From NCBI RefSeq assembly GCF_004785935.1, contig NZ_SRRP01000001.1:62001-126000 (forward strand): DNA of 64,000 nt, given 5' to 3'. The notes under the pieces were generated by a model. It saw only the letters and a program-made list of their open reading frames with translations. It was not told where the DNA came from and did not search any database. This document shows, piece after piece, positions 44,478 through 54,391 of the stretch; the first letter of the stretch is position 1, and the number at the start of each line of letters is the position of its first letter. This DNA comes from Streptococcus rubneri (GTDB lineage Bacteria; Bacillota; Bacilli; Lactobacillales; Streptococcaceae). Both the position numbers and the translations under genes were made by a program.

Positions 44478-44560
44478 AAAATGCCTTTAATCCAGCTTTT
44501 TATGACCGATGTCTTCATAATAAACGAACCTTTAGTCCCGTTGTTTAAGTAGGAGGAAAT

Positions 44561-44959
44561 ATGACCCATACGAATCTAGCAAAAGAAACCTTCCTCCAGT
44601 TTATGCAGGCTATGTATTCTTGGGAGAGAAAAGCCACTAGGAGCCTAAGAAACCAAGCCGATAATGAGATGTTGAAGGATGAATTAGCTGCTATATTTGA
44701 TCAGTTTTGTAGATCTAAAAAAATACTCAGAGCAAGGGAAGTATCTTTATCCGTCCGGTTTCCGTTTGACTATAAATTAGAAACGCATCCCATCGTTGAT
44801 GAAGAGCATGACGGGAATCAAGCTTATATTTATATAAAGGAGAATCGTTCTGGTTTAGAAACTCTCTATCGTTTTCGAATGGTGTTTCAAGAAGGACGAT
44901 GGTGGATTGATAAGAAAGAATGGCTTGGTGATGGGAAGTGGATCAATTCTTCCTTGTGA
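44561..44959 (+). CDS. NTF2-like immunity-array protein
   Basis: A product of 132 residues with strong SD GGAGGAAAT. A long N-terminal helix (NLAKETFLQFMQAMYSWE) and the final strands FRMVFQEGRWWIDKKEWLGDG fit the NTF2 cone fold seen in several Imm families. The Trp pair in GRWWI sits where NTF2-like antidotes usually have it. Confidence 0.6.
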   Translation: MTHTNLAKETFLQFMQAMYSWERKATRSLRNQADNEMLKDELAAIFDQFCRSKKILRAREVSLSVRFPFDYKLETHPIVDEEHDGNQAYIYIKENRSGLETLYRFRMVFQEGRWWIDKKEWLGDGKWINSSL

Positions 44960-45048
44960 TATACTGAAGAATGTAGGAAGACAGGAAGAAATGTGTTTCA
45001 AAAGACAGTGGTAGTCTAAGTGTAAGTAATGAAATGTTAGAGGTCAAT

Positions 45049-45978
45049 ATGAATAAAACACTTTAAAATCAAAAAAGAAAATTAACTGCTATAAAAAATA
45101 AAATACTGAAGGCAAGAGATTTTCACTTAGAGGCAGAAAACCTATCTAATACTGAAGCCATTTTAACAGCTCTAAAATCTGATAAGAAAAGCGTTAAAGT
45201 TAACTATGAAGAAAATGGTGAGATGAGATCATATCTGTATGATCATATAGATATGATTGATTCTATAAGTCCGTATCCTCTAGTCTCTAATTTTATAGAA
45301 AGTAAAACATCTGAAAACTACAAGTTATTATTAAATGGCTGTTTTTGTTCTGTAATGGCAGATATGGCTTCTGCTAAATACTTGGCTAAAGGGGGCTCAA
45401 ACTTTGATACAGATATTTGTTTGAATATCTTATTTGCCCTTACCTATTTAGATGATACTTATGTAGAATTTTTAATTGATAAATTAGCCTATTTTAAAGA
45501 AGCCCAAGTTGAAAAAGGGGAAAAAATTATTTTCTTTTCAGCAAAGAGTTTATTGCCTTTAGTCGTTTTTCTTTATGGAAATGGGGAGGGTGATCGGCTT
45601 GCTAACCTACTGGAGAATGCTTGTGATGCCAAATATCAACCCTTGGACACGAATCCTTATCAGAATGTGAATGATGCCTATAGACAGGTTATGGAAACTA
45701 TTTTTTCAGAGGATGATGTTGTTTTTAGAGAGACAATTTTATCCATGTGTGATTATCATTTAGCGAACACCAGAGATAGTCATTTAGTAGACTTCAATAC
45801 CTTACTATGGCAATATTTCCCAATTGAAATCTTAGTTTTATTAAAAGAACGTCAGAAAAAAGGTCTCTCAATAGATGGAATTAGGCATCCCTTGCTTGAT
45901 GACTTTCTGACCTATTTCATGGATGAATTTGAGATATCTGAGCAAAATAAGATGATTCTAGGAACGATCTTAGACTAG
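45049..45978 (+). pseudogene. Immunity-array gene with an early nonsense codon (or restart at 45223)
   Basis: ATG 45049 has a good SD (AGAGGT), but codon 6 is TAA (45064-45066). The same frame then runs on without interruption for ~300 codons to 45978 and is coding in character from NQKRKL onward. Translation could restart at ATG 45223 (preceded by GGTGAG), giving 251 residues. The protein is helical and acidic, of unknown family (NGCFCSVMADMASAKYLA, FFSAKSLLPLVVFLYG). One base change explains the break. Confidence 0.6.
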
Positions 45979-46189
45979 TTGTTTATAAAATATGGGAAAT
46001 ATACATACCCAATTTATCGCTATGACAATTGAATCAAGTCGGGATTACTGGTTTAAGATAAACGAATATCAGGCTATTCAAGTACAAATTTTTCTAACTT
46101 AAGATAAAACTAATTTTCTTACTGTGAAAATTTGCAAGAAGGGATTTTTCTTTTGATCAAATAAATGATGATTTTAGCAAGGAGACTAT

Positions 46190-46816
46190 ATGCCACTCAT
46201 AGAAGAATTAACATCAAAGCGTTCACCTTTAGTTAAGAAAGCAGCTAAGAAAATTTTAAAGGACAGACTAAAAGGATATGGGCCATACTTACATAGTGCT
46301 TTAGAGACGGAGATAGAGAAAAACAGAGCTTGGGAAACGCAAATGTACTTGCTCTACGCCATGGCCGCAACAGATTGCGCAGAAGAAATTCCCTATCTGA
46401 AGTCATTGATTCTAAGAGACATTCCAACACCTGTAATCTACCGCTCTCTAGCATTAGCCATTGTCTATCTAGAGAATTCAAAAATAGAGAATTTATCATT
46501 TGTTTATGAGTCCTTGGAATCGAATAGCTTCTCGAAAGCTGCAGGTGCTTGCGCTGCTATTTATATGAAAAAGTTAGTACTTAAAGATGATGATTTTAAT
46601 AGAATTATGTCTTATGTAACTCAGCCTAAATACCTTGAGCATATTGGCAAAGTCACAAATCCATTTTTATTTATCTTAGCAGCATCTTATTTGTTTTCTG
46701 AGAGCAGTCGAGAGAAAATTTTGATCTTTTCGGAACAATTTGACGTTCAGATAGTGAGAGATATTATTTCAGATGTTAAAAAAGGGAAAGACGGGAAGCG
46801 CATTAACTTCTTTTAA
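46190..46816 (+). CDS. HEAT-like helical repeat protein, paralogue 2
   Basis: Same length (208) and plan as the gene at 39417; the opening IEELTSKRSPLVKKAAKKILKDRLKG and the end VKKGKDGKRINFF correspond. SD AAGGAG. The gap before it (45979-46189) holds a 36-codon frame at 45992-46102 without SD, probably debris. The two paralogues differ mainly on scattered surface positions, as expected if they bind related toxins. Confidence 0.6.
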   Translation: MPLIEELTSKRSPLVKKAAKKILKDRLKGYGPYLHSALETEIEKNRAWETQMYLLYAMAATDCAEEIPYLKSLILRDIPTPVIYRSLALAIVYLENSKIENLSFVYESLESNSFSKAAGACAAIYMKKLVLKDDDFNRIMSYVTQPKYLEHIGKVTNPFLFILAASYLFSESSREKILIFSEQFDVQIVRDIISDVKKGKDGKRINFF

Positions 46817-46849
46817 GTTAACTCAGGTTCGGACTTCAATGCAGTAATA

Positions 46850-47119
46850 ATGTATGTAGTTGAGTTCTGTAAAATACCTGAGTTCTATGATGATCAGATC
46901 TATTTTTATTGCGATGAATATATGCTCTTTTGGACGTCTATTGATGATGTGGGGGAGATAGATAAGGCTCGGGATTTTAAATTAAAGGGTCAAATAGTGC
47001 CAGCAACCCTAGAGGAAATCTGTAAGGAAGGTTTGATCAGTTCCATTCATTCTGTTAAGCAATATGCGATTGAGAACGGGAAAGTTATAGGAATCACCTA
47101 TATCCATTTAGATTCCTAG
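46850..47119 (+). CDS. Small immunity-array protein of unknown family (89 aa)
   Basis: Not recognised. Acidic, with aromatic-rich N-terminal strands (FYDDQIYFYCDEYMLFW) and a helix TLEEICKEGLISSIHSVKQYA. The SD is poor and the start could be elsewhere. It lies 33 bases after the HEAT-like gene. Confidence 0.4.
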   Translation: MYVVEFCKIPEFYDDQIYFYCDEYMLFWTSIDDVGEIDKARDFKLKGQIVPATLEEICKEGLISSIHSVKQYAIENGKVIGITYIHLDS

Positions 47120-47169
47120 TAAAGTGCAATGAGGAACTCTCCACATCCTGTTAGAAGAGAGGTAAAGAA

Positions 47170-47724
47170 ATGAAAGAGGCCAAAGAACTCTTCGTAAAAA
47201 ATGGCTTTTCGCGACTAAAGCGAACCCATAACTATTATAAAATTGATCATGATTTTTATACGGTCATCTATTTTCAACGAAAATCAGATGGTAGTGCCTA
47301 TTTTGTGAATGTTGGCCTTCACCCCCTCTTTCTGGACGCGGGACTGTTAGAAGAAGTGGATTGTGCTTTACGGACGCGATTAGGTTCTATCGATTATAGA
47401 AATGGCATGGATCAAGCTGAATTGGAAAAGGCTGTCCAAGAGGCCATCAATTTTACTGCTCAGTATGCATCCTATCCTACCGTATTTTCGAGCATAGATC
47501 CCGAGAAGGATCTTGAGAAGGATTGGTTGTTGAAACATTTTTCTATCACCAAAGTGAACTTATGCAGATTGTATGTTGAGTATTATGATTCAATCGATTC
47601 TAAGAAGTTGGCTTTAAATTTTGCAAACTATGGCTTATCCATTACACCTAAGATTGCTTCTGTTCCTAAAAACTTCTTTAAGACCTATATTCGTTCGGGA
47701 GAAATAGTCAAAACGACTTATTAG
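47170..47724 (+). CDS. DUF4304-family immunity-array protein
   Basis: A product of 184 residues; SD AGAGGTAAAG. The DUF4304 pattern is seen at the start: KELFVKNGFSRLKRTHNYYKIDHDFYTVIYFQRKSDGSAYFVNVGLHP. DUF4304 genes are frequent in polymorphic-toxin immunity clusters. The C-terminal half is helical, with no membrane segment. Confidence 0.7.
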   Translation: MKEAKELFVKNGFSRLKRTHNYYKIDHDFYTVIYFQRKSDGSAYFVNVGLHPLFLDAGLLEEVDCALRTRLGSIDYRNGMDQAELEKAVQEAINFTAQYASYPTVFSSIDPEKDLEKDWLLKHFSITKVNLCRLYVEYYDSIDSKKLALNFANYGLSITPKIASVPKNFFKTYIRSGEIVKTTY

Positions 47725-47789
47725 GGCGGAGTGAAAGTGCGGATATACTGATTAATATCCTGACGAAAGAAACCGGTAGGAGAAAAGAA

Positions 47790-48149
47790 ATGAAGAACTA
47801 TTTACTGGACGAAAGGATATTTCAGTATCCTGAATCGTTTAAAAAATTGATCGAACTCAATTTAGTTGATTTTGATTGTTGGAATCTGTTGGATTCAGAA
47901 TGGGCTCTATCTCTGTACAAGGGATTGCAGGAAAGGTACCCAAGCAGAAAGTTGATTCCATTTGCTAAAAGAGGAGATTGTGATAATACAGCTTGTTTTG
48001 AAATAGGAAAGGGCAATAAGGTCCAACTCATTCATGATTTTGCTGCCGAAGGATGGGAGCAACGGAAAGAGTTTAATGACTTTTGGGAATGGGTGGAATA
48101 TGCGGTAAAATGCATGATAGAGTATAACAAAGAGGATGGGATTGAATAA
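47790..48149 (+). CDS. Short SUKH (SMI1/KNR4)-like immunity protein
   Basis: A product of 119 residues; SD AGGAG. YPESFKKLIELNLVDFDCWNLLDSEWA is followed by PFAKRGDCDNTACFEIGKGNKVQLIHDFAAEGWE and the closing FNDFWEWVEYAVKCM. The D-C-D-N-T-A-C-F strand with the final W/F helix is a compact SUKH form. Confidence 0.7.
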   Translation: MKNYLLDERIFQYPESFKKLIELNLVDFDCWNLLDSEWALSLYKGLQERYPSRKLIPFAKRGDCDNTACFEIGKGNKVQLIHDFAAEGWEQRKEFNDFWEWVEYAVKCMIEYNKEDGIE

Positions 48150-48313
48150 TAAGAATCCCTTATATAGAGAATAAAGCAACGGTCTTCAATAATGCTCTGC
48201 AAGCAAGCCTAGTTCTTAGTCTTATATATCTTTGAGTGGTCGATGATAAACCGAAAAATGCTATTGGGGCGCTACTAGCTTTCAATAAGCAGTATATTTA
48301 ATGGGTAAGGAAA

Positions 48314-49048
48314 ATGACGAACACGTACTATTACTATGAATTAACAAAAAATTCTATTGATTCAAAAGACGAATTTTTAAAAATCAAACCATTAATCGAT
48401 ATGAATGATATTCTTCCCATTTTGAAAGGAGATTATGGGGTTGTGAATTACAATCGTTTAAATGCTATTGTTTTTCAACGATATTGTGTAGGGGATAATG
48501 ACAATACCATATATGATATAAAGTTATCAGAAAGCAATGTTTCAAGAGATATCAAGCGTTTAGATATTTTTGGTGCAAAAGATGAAATTTTAGATTTATC
48601 AGAATTTATTAATTTAGAGAGATTAGATATTTGGGGAAGTGTTAATGTTAGAGAAATTATATTTCCTGAACATTCTGGAATTAAGATGCTAAATATTTTG
48701 AGAGTTCCAAAGTTGGAAGTTTTAGATAATATTTCATCCCTAAAAACTTTAAGGTATTTTAGTCACAGATATTCCTCTAGAATTAGTGATTTTAATTTTT
48801 TATCTAATCTTGAGGATTTAATATTTCTATCAATAAATAATAGTAAAAATTTGTCTGATGTAAAGTTTCTCGAGTTATCAAAAATATATTATTTGGATTT
48901 ATCCAATACCAATGTCATAAAAAATCATGGTTTGCTTGAAATACTAGAAAAAATGATAAATTTAAGGTTTTTTTATGATGGTGGAAATACTAAGAATATG
49001 AGAGCCTTTTTGAAAAAACATTTGCCAAGTGTATCTATGTTAGATTAA
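48314..49048 (+). CDS. Leucine-rich-repeat-like immunity-array protein, paralogue 2
   Basis: A product of 244 residues, strikingly AT-rich (many TTA, ATA and AAT codons) compared with its neighbours. Repeats such as LDIFGAKDEILDLSEFINLERLDIWGS and IYYLDLSNTNVIKN show the LxxL..L..N spacing. Paralogue of 43737. The 165 bases before it (48150-48313) contain no feature I can support. Composition suggests a separate acquisition. Confidence 0.6.
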   Translation: MTNTYYYYELTKNSIDSKDEFLKIKPLIDMNDILPILKGDYGVVNYNRLNAIVFQRYCVGDNDNTIYDIKLSESNVSRDIKRLDIFGAKDEILDLSEFINLERLDIWGSVNVREIIFPEHSGIKMLNILRVPKLEVLDNISSLKTLRYFSHRYSSRISDFNFLSNLEDLIFLSINNSKNLSDVKFLELSKIYYLDLSNTNVIKNHGLLEILEKMINLRFFYDGGNTKNMRAFLKKHLPSVSMLD

Positions 49049-49064
49049 TTATTTAAGGAGAAAA

Positions 49065-49652
49065 ATGGGAAACATCAGCCAATTATTAAATGAGATTGAA
49101 AAAAGTCTCCAACAGCTAGATTATCCTTGTGTAGACCATCTAAATTCGGGACTATCCTCTCAAAAAACTAAAGAGTTATTTGAGGAAATCCCGTTGCAGC
49201 CAACCCAGGACTTGCGTGCCCTTTATACTTGGAGAAACGGATCAAAAGATTGTGAGGGAATCACACTTGGTGAGCTGGCATTTTTTCCTGGTTTCTATTT
49301 GATGTCTCTGGAAGAGAGTATCCAGACTTACTTGGAACTAAGAGAAAGGAATGGTTGGGACAAGTCTTGGTTCCCAATTTTTGCCAGTGGAGGGGGAGAT
49401 TTTTATGCCATGAACCTAGCTTCAGAAGCTCAGGGGCAAATACTTGGTTTTTATGTATTTGAAGAGGAACCTCAGGTCGAATATTGGTCATTGAAATCCA
49501 TGCTCACAACCTTTAAAGTATGTTATGAACAAGGTATTATTTTCCGGAATGAACAAGGCTACTTGGATATGGATTATAGGAAGCATGCTGAGATTGCACA
49601 TGATATAAATCCAGAGGTGAAGATGTGGCTGGAATTCTTAAAGGAGATATAA
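49065..49652 (+). CDS. SUKH (SMI1/KNR4) immunity-like protein
   Basis: A product of 195 residues; SD AAGGAG. TQDLRALYTWRNGS, LAFFPGFYLMSLEESI and WFPIFASGGGDFYAMNLAS are the classic SUKH strands (SGGGD near the middle), and VEYWSLKSMLTTFKVCYEQG is the closing helix. Its end overlaps the frame upstream of the next gene but not its likely start at 49676. Confidence 0.85.
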   Translation: MGNISQLLNEIEKSLQQLDYPCVDHLNSGLSSQKTKELFEEIPLQPTQDLRALYTWRNGSKDCEGITLGELAFFPGFYLMSLEESIQTYLELRERNGWDKSWFPIFASGGGDFYAMNLASEAQGQILGFYVFEEEPQVEYWSLKSMLTTFKVCYEQGIIFRNEQGYLDMDYRKHAEIAHDINPEVKMWLEFLKEI

Positions 49653-49675
49653 GAGGAATAACTAAGGAGAGAAAA

Positions 49676-50227
49676 ATGGCAGTAGTGACTGTATTAAAAA
49701 AGATCATTAAACTCTATGAGGAAACAACGTTTATTCCCCAATCGGTGAGTTTTTCAGATGAAAAATTAAGGATCCAGTCCTCCAATTTGACAGGAGAATT
49801 ACTTGATTATTATCAACATATAGTCTTCAATGAGGATTTATTTTTTGCTAATCAAAATTTTAATATCATTTTGTTGGCATTAGATTCTCCTGCAAGGACA
49901 GTTGAATCTTGGGCCTTACAAGATATTCTTCAGTTTAGTGAAGGGCAATACCAGATATTCGCTACTACAGATACAGATGATATTCTTTTCTGTGATATGA
50001 AAGATGACAGTTCTCCAGTTTACGCGAGCAGTCCTGGAGATACAAATTTCTACAAACTCAGCGAAAGTTTGACGGAGTTTTTGGAGTTCTATTTCGCTTT
50101 TTCAAATTTTTGGGGCCAAAGGGAAGATGTCCCTCTGGAGGAATATATTGTAGGGACAGGTGACTTGATAGAGCGCTACCTTTCCCCAAACGTCCAAGCG
50201 ACAGCGAAAGAATATCTATTTCGGTAA
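49676..50227 (+). CDS. SUKH-like immunity-array protein, paralogue of 42288
   Basis: From ATG 49676 (AAGGAGAGAAAA) it has 183 residues; an upstream start at 49625 would lie inside the previous gene and is not needed. It shares the motif order of 42288, though identity is low. It may recognise a related but different toxin. Confidence 0.6.
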   Translation: MAVVTVLKKIIKLYEETTFIPQSVSFSDEKLRIQSSNLTGELLDYYQHIVFNEDLFFANQNFNIILLALDSPARTVESWALQDILQFSEGQYQIFATTDTDDILFCDMKDDSSPVYASSPGDTNFYKLSESLTEFLEFYFAFSNFWGQREDVPLEEYIVGTGDLIERYLSPNVQATAKEYLFR

Positions 50228-50286
50228 GATTGACCTGAGAAAAGCCTTTCTCAGTAACAAAAAGTGAACTGGATAGGAGAAAAGAA

Positions 50287-50892
50287 ATGAAAGTGAAAGA
50301 ACTAATCGAAGAGGTTGAAAATGATCTTGAGTTAGTATCGTATTTAAACCGGGTCCCAAAAAAGAATAAGAAAACCCAAGCTAGCTATCTCGAATCGCTG
50401 AATCATCTGGCCTATCTACTTTATCTAGATGGTCAAGAGGAAATGGCTAAGAAATTGTTGGAGGGTGTCATACAAGTCCCATTTGAAGGAAATTATAACA
50501 CTTGGACCTTTGTTGATAGCTCTCTGGTTTTATTGGCCTATCTGGAAAGAGAGGCAGAAAATAAGCTATCTGCCTATAAAAAACTCCTTTTATCTCCATT
50601 AGAACAAGGGGAGGAATCCACTCAAAAAATAAGAAGGAGAGTTCATCAGAGGTTTTTGAATGGTGATAGCTTTGAGCAAAAGCTTGCAAAAATCGAGCAA
50701 GCTTCAAGTCTTGAATCAGAAATGGAACGCCGTCTACTATACTTGACAGATTTATTGAAGATTCAACTTTTTATTGATGAGTCAACTTGTAAAGAGACAG
50801 ATATTCAGGCAAAAATTGAAGAGAATAAAGAGATACTCAAGAAGTATATCAAGGAGCATGAAATTTATAGCCTCTTTCCTTTTAAGGGATAA
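50287..50892 (+). CDS. Helical immunity-array protein (DUF6707-like), last gene of the array
   Basis: A product of 201 residues, helical throughout; TPR-like pairs such as YLESLNHLAYLLYLDGQEEMAKKLLEGV and SSLVLLAYLEREAENKLSAYKKL. From memory this resembles DUF6707, a family found with SUKH genes. SD AGGAG. After it, gene content changes to enzymes. Confidence 0.5.
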   Translation: MKVKELIEEVENDLELVSYLNRVPKKNKKTQASYLESLNHLAYLLYLDGQEEMAKKLLEGVIQVPFEGNYNTWTFVDSSLVLLAYLEREAENKLSAYKKLLLSPLEQGEESTQKIRRRVHQRFLNGDSFEQKLAKIEQASSLESEMERRLLYLTDLLKIQLFIDESTCKETDIQAKIEENKEILKKYIKEHEIYSLFPFKG

Positions 50893-50931
50893 GATGAGCT
50901 AGCAATCTTGGACTGTTAGAAAGAGTGGAAA

Positions 50932-51432
50932 ATGGAAATCAAAAATCACTTTGGTGTCTATGGTGTTTGCTATGAGAATGGAAAATTACTCTGCATTGAG
51001 AAAACGAGAGGTCCTTATCAGCATCGTTTTGATCTACCGGGTGGTAGTCAGGAACTCGGTGAGGGGTTGACAGAAACCCTCAAGAGAGAAGTTTTGGAAG
51101 AGACAGGCTATACGCTTAGCCAGTATTCAAATCCTAGGATGTATGATGTGCTGGTTCAAGAAGAAGGGCAAGACTTCGCTGTGCACCATATCATGGCCTT
51201 TTATGATATCGTACTCGATTTCGAGAGCTCTCAACAATCCCTTCCTCAGGAGGTTCATGATGGAAGCAATGATTCAGCAAATGCAATTTGGCTTCCTATT
51301 GAGCAGATGACCCAAGAAAATGCCTCTCCCTTAGTATTGAAGGTGAAGGCAGAGTTACGAGGATTTCCAGAATTAGAACTGACAAGCTATAGGAATTGGA
51401 AGGTAAAACATGCAAAATCAACTGGCTCTTAG
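50932..51432 (+). CDS. Nudix hydrolase
   Basis: A product of 166 residues. The Nudix box reads GGSQELGEGLTETLKREVLEETGY (GX5EX7REXXEEXG), complete. A wide range of nucleoside diphosphates linked to X are possible substrates. It starts 40 bases after the array and overlaps the next gene by 23 bases, so it belongs to the trio Nudix / PEP-TIM barrel / ASCH. Confidence 0.92.
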   Translation: MEIKNHFGVYGVCYENGKLLCIEKTRGPYQHRFDLPGGSQELGEGLTETLKREVLEETGYTLSQYSNPRMYDVLVQEEGQDFAVHHIMAFYDIVLDFESSQQSLPQEVHDGSNDSANAIWLPIEQMTQENASPLVLKVKAELRGFPELELTSYRNWKVKHAKSTGS

Positions 51433-52258
51433 TGGCGAAAGAATTGTTGAAAAAATTTACCCACAACTATTTCATCATGTTGGTATGATTCGTGGCGAAT
51501 ATTTGTTGAGAGAGCTTAATCAAAACATCATATTAGCAAGTTGTCAGCAATTTGTGAAAGATTATCTAGACACTATTTGTCATTTGTACTCAAATGAAGA
51601 AGTCTGGTATCGCTTTTCAGAGTTAACAAATGCAGAAGCAAATAGTCTAGACGGTACTAAAGAGTATTTTGACGAACGCCACCCCTTATTTGGATATAGA
51701 GGGACTAGGCGTTTATTGGCGTGTCCAGATGAATTTCAGGCTGAGGCACATGTCGTTACAGAAGTTTATCAAACCAATCCCAATCTGTCTCTTATTTTTC
51801 CTTTTGTCAATGATGCTGAACAGTTAAAACAAGCTATTAGAGTATTGCGCCAGCATGGTTTTACTGGAAAAGTTGGAACAATGATTGAATTACCATCAGC
51901 TTATTTTGACTTGGACAGGATACTGGAAACTGGTATTTCAAAGATTGTAGTGGGAATGAATGATTTGACTTCTTTTGTTTTTGCGACTGTGAGGAACAGT
52001 CAATGGCATAATATGGAAAGTCCTATTATGTTAGAAATGCTGAGACAGATACAGGATAAAGCAAGGAAGAACAAGATTGATTTTGCTGTAGCAGGCTATC
52101 TGAATACTTCTTTCATACAAAAAATGAATCAGATGGGTATCGAATGTATTCTCCATTACAGTTCTATTCCAGAGATTTTTAATTTAGAGATTGACCATCC
52201 ACATCATCTCAAACGTGTAAAAGAAGAAAGTAAAAAAATACAAAGGAGCAACCTATGA
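51410..52258 (+). CDS. Stand-alone PEP-utilising TIM-barrel domain lacking the catalytic Cys
   Basis: A product of 282 residues related to the C-terminal domain of PtsI, PEP synthase and PPDK. FGYRGTRR (94-101) is the conserved PEP-site loop, TMIELPSA (157-164) and GMNDLTSF (182-189) carry the Mg-ligand Glu and Asp. Where these enzymes have a CGE-type loop with the catalytic Cys, this protein has FAVAGYL (225-231). The N-terminal phospho-His and nucleotide domains are absent. It may bind PEP or pyruvate without phosphotransfer, or act on another substrate. It is coupled at both ends to its neighbours. Confidence 0.75.
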   Translation: MQNQLALSGERIVEKIYPQLFHHVGMIRGEYLLRELNQNIILASCQQFVKDYLDTICHLYSNEEVWYRFSELTNAEANSLDGTKEYFDERHPLFGYRGTRRLLACPDEFQAEAHVVTEVYQTNPNLSLIFPFVNDAEQLKQAIRVLRQHGFTGKVGTMIELPSAYFDLDRILETGISKIVVGMNDLTSFVFATVRNSQWHNMESPIMLEMLRQIQDKARKNKIDFAVAGYLNTSFIQKMNQMGIECILHYSSIPEIFNLEIDHPHHLKRVKEESKKIQRSNL

Positions 52259-52695
52259 CACCGCAAGAAATGTGGAATGCCTACAAGCAAATCAACCCCT
52301 CTATCGGAGATGAGATGGATGCCTGGGCCTTTGGAGTGGAACCAGACCTTTTAGCGGATCTGGTGTTTACAGGCGAAAAAACAGCAACTGCCTCAGCTTA
52401 CGACCTTTACGCAGTAGAGGACGAACCCCTTCCACAAGAAGGGACCTTTGATATCATTATAGACAGTCAAAATCAAGCTGTCTGCATTGTCGAAGTTACA
52501 AAGGTTTCCATTCAGCCTTTTCATCAAGTGTCAGCCGACCATGCCTACAAGGAAGGTGAAGGAGACAAATCCTTAGCTTATTGGCGTCAGGTTCATGAAG
52601 ACTTTTTCAAAGACTGCTTAGGAGAAGCAGGACTGACTTTTACACCTGACAGCAAGGTGGTTTTAGAAGAATTTCGCAAGGTTTATCCATTATAG
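52255..52695 (+). CDS. ASCH-domain protein
   Basis: A product of 146 residues; SD AAAGGAG. MWNAYKQINPSIGD, DLLADLVFTGEKTATASAYDLY and CIVEVTKVSIQPFHQVSADHAYKEGEGD are the ASCH landmarks (a PUA-like beta-barrel). The family includes RNA-binding proteins and amidohydrolases acting on N4-acetylcytidine. Its start overlaps the gene before it by 4 bases. Last gene of the trio. Confidence 0.9.
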   Translation: MTPQEMWNAYKQINPSIGDEMDAWAFGVEPDLLADLVFTGEKTATASAYDLYAVEDEPLPQEGTFDIIIDSQNQAVCIVEVTKVSIQPFHQVSADHAYKEGEGDKSLAYWRQVHEDFFKDCLGEAGLTFTPDSKVVLEEFRKVYPL

Positions 52696-52699
52696 AACG

Positions 52700-52930
52700 A
52701 GGCTGGGCAAAAACTGTCCAGCCTTCGATGTTTAATAGGAATAACTGTATGACACAGTGGTTGATTGGCATCTTTGTTCGCTACTTAGCTCCAAAGATGA
52801 CCTATGAAGATGGAAAACAATGTTTTCTTTATCTGCAACCTCCAACAGTCTCCCAGACTGTTGGAGCTGTGCGGGGGTGGGAAAACGAACTCTTTTTAAT
52901 TAGTCGAAGTTCTTTCCCACTCCCTTTGGT
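52700..52930. repeat. Degenerate hairpin-rich element related to the 182-bp repeat
   Basis: It begins with AGGCTGG..CCAGCCT (52700-52725) and ends with a long hairpin GGTGGGAAAACGAACT / AGTTCTTTCCCACTCC, between which is a perfect 12-bp stem CTCCAACAGTCT / AGACTGTTGGAG (52840-52866). TGTGCGG-GGTGGGA-ACGAA and the CCCACTC end match the 61852 copy in the same order. A 99-codon frame across it has no protein-like features and is not reported as a gene. Confidence 0.6.
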
Positions 52931-52961
52931 TTGGGTCTTATTTTCCAAAAGGGCTAAAAAA

Positions 52962-54382
<1,421 letters not shown>

Positions 54383-54391
54383 GAGATTTTC

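Noticed and set aside
45992-46102. A 36-codon frame before the second HEAT-like gene
   Set aside because: No SD; probably debris in the array.
36128-50892. A prophage or integrative element as carrier of the immunity array
   Set aside because: No integrase, tRNA target, att repeats, structural or conjugation genes were seen in or next to it.
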